Shown in pieces: positions 63,975 through 64,000 of a DNA stretch of 64,000 nucleotides. A model generated the notes under the pieces. The model saw nothing but the letters and a program-made list of their open reading frames with translations. It ran no database searches and was not told the DNA's origin. The position numbers were made by a program, and so were the translations under genes. Source of the stretch: Acidobacteria bacterium RIFCSPLOWO2_12_FULL_68_19 (GTDB lineage Bacteria > Acidobacteriota > Vicinamibacteria > Vicinamibacterales > UBA2999); assembly GCA_001767525.1 (NCBI GenBank), contig MELF01000026.1, positions 43,227 to 107,226 on the forward strand, given 5' to 3'. Each line of letters opens with the position of its first letter. Position 1 is the first letter of the stretch.

Positions 63975-64000
63975 CCGGTGTGCCACAGGAGGGCACCGGC

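Overview
The window is a dense, GC-rich stretch of bacterial chromosome. It holds mostly housekeeping and biosynthetic genes, with 1- to 8-base gene overlaps (ATGA, GTGA, TGATG) as the normal operon style. The gene content (LexA, RNase J, Asd-free Trp/aro supraoperon, Yej-type peptide transporter, PQQ/cytochrome c dehydrogenase, BamD, free PASTA protein, PilX-like pilin) and the TTGGGAGTTG-type intergenic repeats suggest an Acidobacteriota of the class Vicinamibacteria. That assignment is inference; no rRNA is present. No prophage, CRISPR array or complete insertion sequence is seen.

Layout. 1-5.8 kb: recG and an exported protein (minus), divergent from lexA; then DUF3467, nth, a small zincin and rsmA (plus). 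6-11.6 kb: RNase J, ftsK and an N-acetylmuramoyl-L-alanine amidase in one overlapping run. 11.6-16 kb: pepA and a small membrane protein (minus), a PKD-type exported protein, a GT4 glycosyltransferase and a JAMM peptidase. 16-24.3 kb: an acetyl-CoA-synthetase-like ligase followed by a complete oligopeptide ABC transporter. 24.3-25.3 kb: a B3-like metallo-beta-lactamase-fold protein.

25.3-35.5 kb is the most interesting region: a minus-strand aromatic supraoperon, aroD-trpE-trpG-trpD-trpC-trpF-trpB-trpA-aroQ-aroF-tyrA. It is preceded by a promoter, a 30-codon leader peptide with four consecutive Trp codons, and an intrinsic terminator. This is a complete ribosome-mediated trp attenuator that is not obvious from ordinary ORF calling. 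The first structural gene is a type I dehydroquinase carrying a decayed piece of shikimate dehydrogenase.

35.5-52 kb: an S55 (SpoIVB-like) protein and a large beta-propeller protein, an ECF sigma/anti-sigma pair, a TPR protein, a transporter permease pair without ATPases, a CHRD plus PQQ/cytochrome c pair, a PilX-like protein, a large TPR/GAF/sigma-54 activator and a DUF4399 protein. 52-60.6 kb: a long plus-strand run aroC-def-fmt-rsmB-PASTA-rpe-ybgC-epimerase-bamD-exported protein. 60.6-63.7 kb: pgsA divergent from a sugar nucleotidyltransferase and a phosphomannomutase. A tRNA-Gly(CCC) and a possible mobile-element edge close the window.

Across the window three families of short degenerate repeats recur, mostly at gene 5' edges: TTGGGAGTTG inverted arrays, CACTTTGCACTT-like arrays and CGGATCCCGGA-like arrays. 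Some copies are translated in frame (DppC, BamD, FtsK linker, TrpC tail).
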